From Anaerocolumna xylanovorans DSM 12503 (GTDB lineage: Bacteria; Bacillota; Clostridia; Lachnospirales; Lachnospiraceae), in contig NZ_FRFD01000005.1 in NCBI RefSeq assembly GCF_900143645.1, forward strand, positions 1 to 64,000: a DNA stretch of 64,000 bases. Reading direction: 5' to 3'. How positions within the stretch are numbered: position 1 is the first letter of the stretch; the number at the start of each line of letters is the position of its first letter. Under the pieces are notes generated by a model. The model did no database searches, was not told where the DNA came from, and saw only the letters and a program-made list of their open reading frames with translations. The position numbers and the translations under genes are program-made. Shown here piece by piece: positions 61,814-64,000 of this stretch.

Positions 61814-63700
61814 GTGAAAAGACAACTGAAAGGATATGGGGCCTATCTCGTTATCCTCGGTATTATTTTGGTCTTATCACTTGTTCATCAAAATATAAAA
61901 AGCAACCCTGGTAATAATTATGAGTACAGTAATTTTTTAGAGGATTTAAGGAATAATAATGTTACGGATGTTAAGATTTATCAGAATCAGGAGACTCCTT
62001 CCGGAAAAGCGATCATTACCTTAAAGGATAAGAGTGTGGAGAAATTTAATGTATCTGATGTCAATGAGATGCAAAAAGTTATAGATGATAAGATCGTAAA
62101 TCAAAACAATAAAGACCTTACTTATCATTTATATGATGTTTCCAAGCCAAGCTGGTTTCTGACACTGCTTCCCTACCTTTTGGGCTTTGTAGTGATAATT
62201 CTTTTGTTCTCCTATCTTACCAACCAGGCAGCAGGCGGCGGTGGTGGCGGCAGCAAGGTGATGAACTTTGGCAAGAGCCGTGCAAAGATGACCACTGATG
62301 AGAATAAGAAAACGACCTTTAAGAACGTAGCCGGTCTGGAAGAAGAAAAGGAAGAATTACAGGAAATCGTGGATTTCTTAAAGACTCCCAAGAAATACAC
62401 CCAGGTTGGCGCAAGAATCCCCAAAGGTGTACTCCTTGAAGGACCTCCCGGAACCGGTAAGACACTCCTTGCAAAGGCAGTAGCAGGAGAAGCAGGAGTA
62501 CCCTTCTTTAGTATCTCCGGTTCAGACTTTGTGGAAATGTTTGTAGGTGTGGGTGCTTCCAGAGTAAGGGATTTGTTTGAGGATGCCAAGAAGCATTCTC
62601 CCTGTATTGTGTTTATTGATGAAATTGATGCCGTGGCCAGAAGAAGAGGAACCGGTATGGGCGGCGGACATGACGAAAGAGAACAGACCTTAAACCAGTT
62701 GTTGGTTGAGATGGATGGGTTTGGTGCCAATGAAGGAATTATCGTAATGGCTGCAACCAACCGTGTGGATATCTTAGACCCTGCTATCTTAAGGCCCGGC
62801 CGTTTTGACCGAAAGGTTATGGTAGGCAGACCGGACGTAAAGGGAAGGGAAGAGATTCTTCAGGTTCATTCCAAGGGAAAACCTCTTGGAGAGGACGTAG
62901 ACCTGAAGCAGATTGCCCAGACAACGGCAGGCTTTACAGGGGCAGATCTTGAGAACCTTTTAAATGAATCTGCCATCAGTGCGGCCAAAGAGAACCGCTC
63001 TTATATTGTTCAGGAGGATATCAATAAATCCTTTATCAAGGTAGGTATCGGTACCGAGAAGAAGAGCAGGGTAATCTCTGAAAAGGAAAAGAAAATTACA
63101 GCTTACCATGAAGCCGGTCATGCAATTCTCTTTCATGTGCTTCCGGACGTGGGACCTGTTTATACCATATCCATTATCCCTACAGGAAACGGAGCAGCAG
63201 GCTATACCATGCCTCTACCGGAAAAAGATGAAATGTTTCAGACAAAGGGCGGTATGAAACAGGATATTATTGTAGGCCTTGGCGGAAGGGCGGCAGAAGA
63301 ATTAATCTTTGACGATATTACAACAGGTGCTTCCCAGGATATCAAAGTAGCGACAAAGACAGCCAGAGCCATGATTACAAAGTATGGTTTCTCCTCCTCT
63401 GTGGGCATGGTTAACTATAACAACGATGACGATGAGGTGTTTATCGGAAGAGATTTAGCACATACCAGAAGCTACAGCGAAAATGTTGCCAGAATCATTG
63501 ACGATGAAGTAAAAGGCATTATTGATAATTGCTACATTGAAGCAAAAAAAATTCTTACGGAATACATGGATGTGCTTCATAGCTGTGCGAAACTCTTAAT
63601 TGAAAAAGAGCGCATTAACAGAGAAGAATTTGAATCTCTTTTTCTTCAAAGAGGCGAAGGTAAGTCAAACAATGAAAACTCCCCTATTTTAGAGGGATAA
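61814..63700 (+). CDS. ftsH: ATP-dependent zinc metalloprotease FtsH
   Basis: A 628-residue membrane AAA protease. Two N-terminal transmembrane helices (about 8-25 and 118-138) flank a small external domain. ATPase: Walker A GPPGTGKT (about 211), Walker B FIDEIDAV, second region of homology [20 protein letters not shown]. Protease: HEAGH (His432-His436). GTG 61814 is preferred over 61808 because AGGAGG ends 7 nt before it. Degrades misfolded membrane and regulatory proteins. Confidence 0.96.
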   Translation: MKRQLKGYGAYLVILGIILVLSLVHQNIKSNPGNNYEYSNFLEDLRNNNVTDVKIYQNQETPSGKAIITLKDKSVEKFNVSDVNEMQKVIDDKIVNQNNKDLTYHLYDVSKPSWFLTLLPYLLGFVVIILLFSYLTNQAAGGGGGGSKVMNFGKSRAKMTTDENKKTTFKNVAGLEEEKEELQEIVDFLKTPKKYTQVGARIPKGVLLEGPPGTGKTLLAKAVAGEAGVPFFSISGSDFVEMFVGVGASRVRDLFEDAKKHSPCIVFIDEIDAVARRRGTGMGGGHDEREQTLNQLLVEMDGFGANEGIIVMAATNRVDILDPAILRPGRFDRKVMVGRPDVKGREEILQVHSKGKPLGEDVDLKQIAQTTAGFTGADLENLLNESAISAAKENRSYIVQEDINKSFIKVGIGTEKKSRVISEKEKKITAYHEAGHAILFHVLPDVGPVYTISIIPTGNGAAGYTMPLPEKDEMFQTKGGMKQDIIVGLGGRAAEELIFDDITTGASQDIKVATKTARAMITKYGFSSSVGMVNYNNDDDEVFIGRDLAHTRSYSENVARIIDDEVKGIIDNCYIEAKKILTEYMDVLHSCAKLLIEKERINREEFESLFLQRGEGKSNNENSPILEG

Positions 63701-64000
63701 AGAACGATTACAAAAAAATGTTTGAAATTGCAAGGTTTTTATATATTTTATTTAGGAGAGGTATTTACGAAGGTAAATAATAAGAAAAAAACAGACAAAA
63801 AATATTTTTAAAAAATTTGATGTTTGTGCACACTTTTTGTATATAGGATGGTATACTAATAATCGTAAACCCCAATACATTATATAGTTTTTGCTACACC
63901 CCATAAGTAACAAAATACCTTCTCCAAGAAGAAGACAGCACTCGGAAAGCTGTCTTTTTCTTTGTCTAAAAATAGATATCGGTTGCTATTTTTAATAAAT
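63701..64000 (+). other. AT-rich region after ftsH, possible short transcript
   Basis: No protein gene is supported. TATACT (63852-63857) could be a -10 box, but no good -35 is seen. A terminator follows about 75 bp downstream (63932-63960), so a transcript of about 100 nt is possible. Confidence 0.3.
63932..63960 (+). terminator. Terminator near the window end
   Basis: Perfect 8-bp stem AAGACAGC / GCTGTCTT, 9-nt loop, followed by TTTCTTTG. Confidence 0.85.

Overview
The window reads as the chromosome of a spore-forming, low-GC anaerobic Clostridia, most likely a Lachnospiraceae (Lachnoclostridium / Anaerocolumna type). This is inferred from gene content and order: glgC-glgD, spoVG, pth-mfd-prsA-like, truA, spoVT, mazG-hup-rqcP-yabP-yabQ-divIC, tRNA-Met, spoIIE-tilS-hpt-ftsH, and a dnaD-dnaC helicase-loader pair. 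No species call is made.

Region by region. 1-5.4 kb: the end of a Tad-pilus-type locus. A TadE/TadG-like membrane protein carries a C-terminal TNT-type NAD glycohydrolase toxin domain and is followed by a small immunity-like gene. Two secreted proteins and an ICMT-family membrane methyltransferase follow. 5.4-7.7 kb: a divergent AraC regulator and a GH29 alpha-L-fucosidase. 7.8-22.4 kb: a complete contractile phage-tail module (sheath, tube, chaperone with a -1 frameshift, tape measure, baseplate, fibre, holin, two lysins) under a repressor / ImmA-type control unit, with no capsid, portal, terminase or integrase. The best reading is an R-type tailocin (PBSX/diffocin-like). 22.7-30.7 kb: a soluble chemoreceptor fused to a sugar-binding-protein domain, an SbcD/SbcC-like (YhaO/YhaN) nuclease pair and a class A PBP. 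30.8-36 kb (minus strand): a long PRPP synthase, dnaC-like, dnaD and murC, with a tight cluster of DnaA boxes upstream of dnaD. 36.5-43 kb: glycogen genes, spoVG, a transglutaminase-like protein, a coiled-coil protein, and a secreted beta-rich protein overlapping a lipoprotein gene. 43.4-64 kb: conserved housekeeping and sporulation genes, with a minus-strand envelope-glycan operon (ugd, GT4, Zn-PLC-like) in between.

How it fits together. The conserved blocks cover translation fidelity (pth, tilS, tRNA-Met, rqcP, truA), DNA repair (mfd, sbcDC), replication initiation (dnaD-dnaC) and sporulation (spoVG, spoVT, yabP, yabQ, spoIIE). Three accessory blocks look like conflict or surface-interaction functions: the pilin-toxin with its immunity gene, the tailocin, and the exported-protein/lipoprotein pair. 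Several genes are preceded by leaders made of two or three consecutive hairpins ending at the ribosome binding site. Two of these leaders are clearly the same dispersed repeat.

The most unusual items are the pilin-TNT fusion, the headless contractile tail that keeps a scaffold-like gene, the DnaA-box cluster at the helicase-loader operon, the tandem-hairpin leaders, and a terminator hairpin that contains the yabP ribosome binding site. All calls come from reading the sequence; no database search was run.
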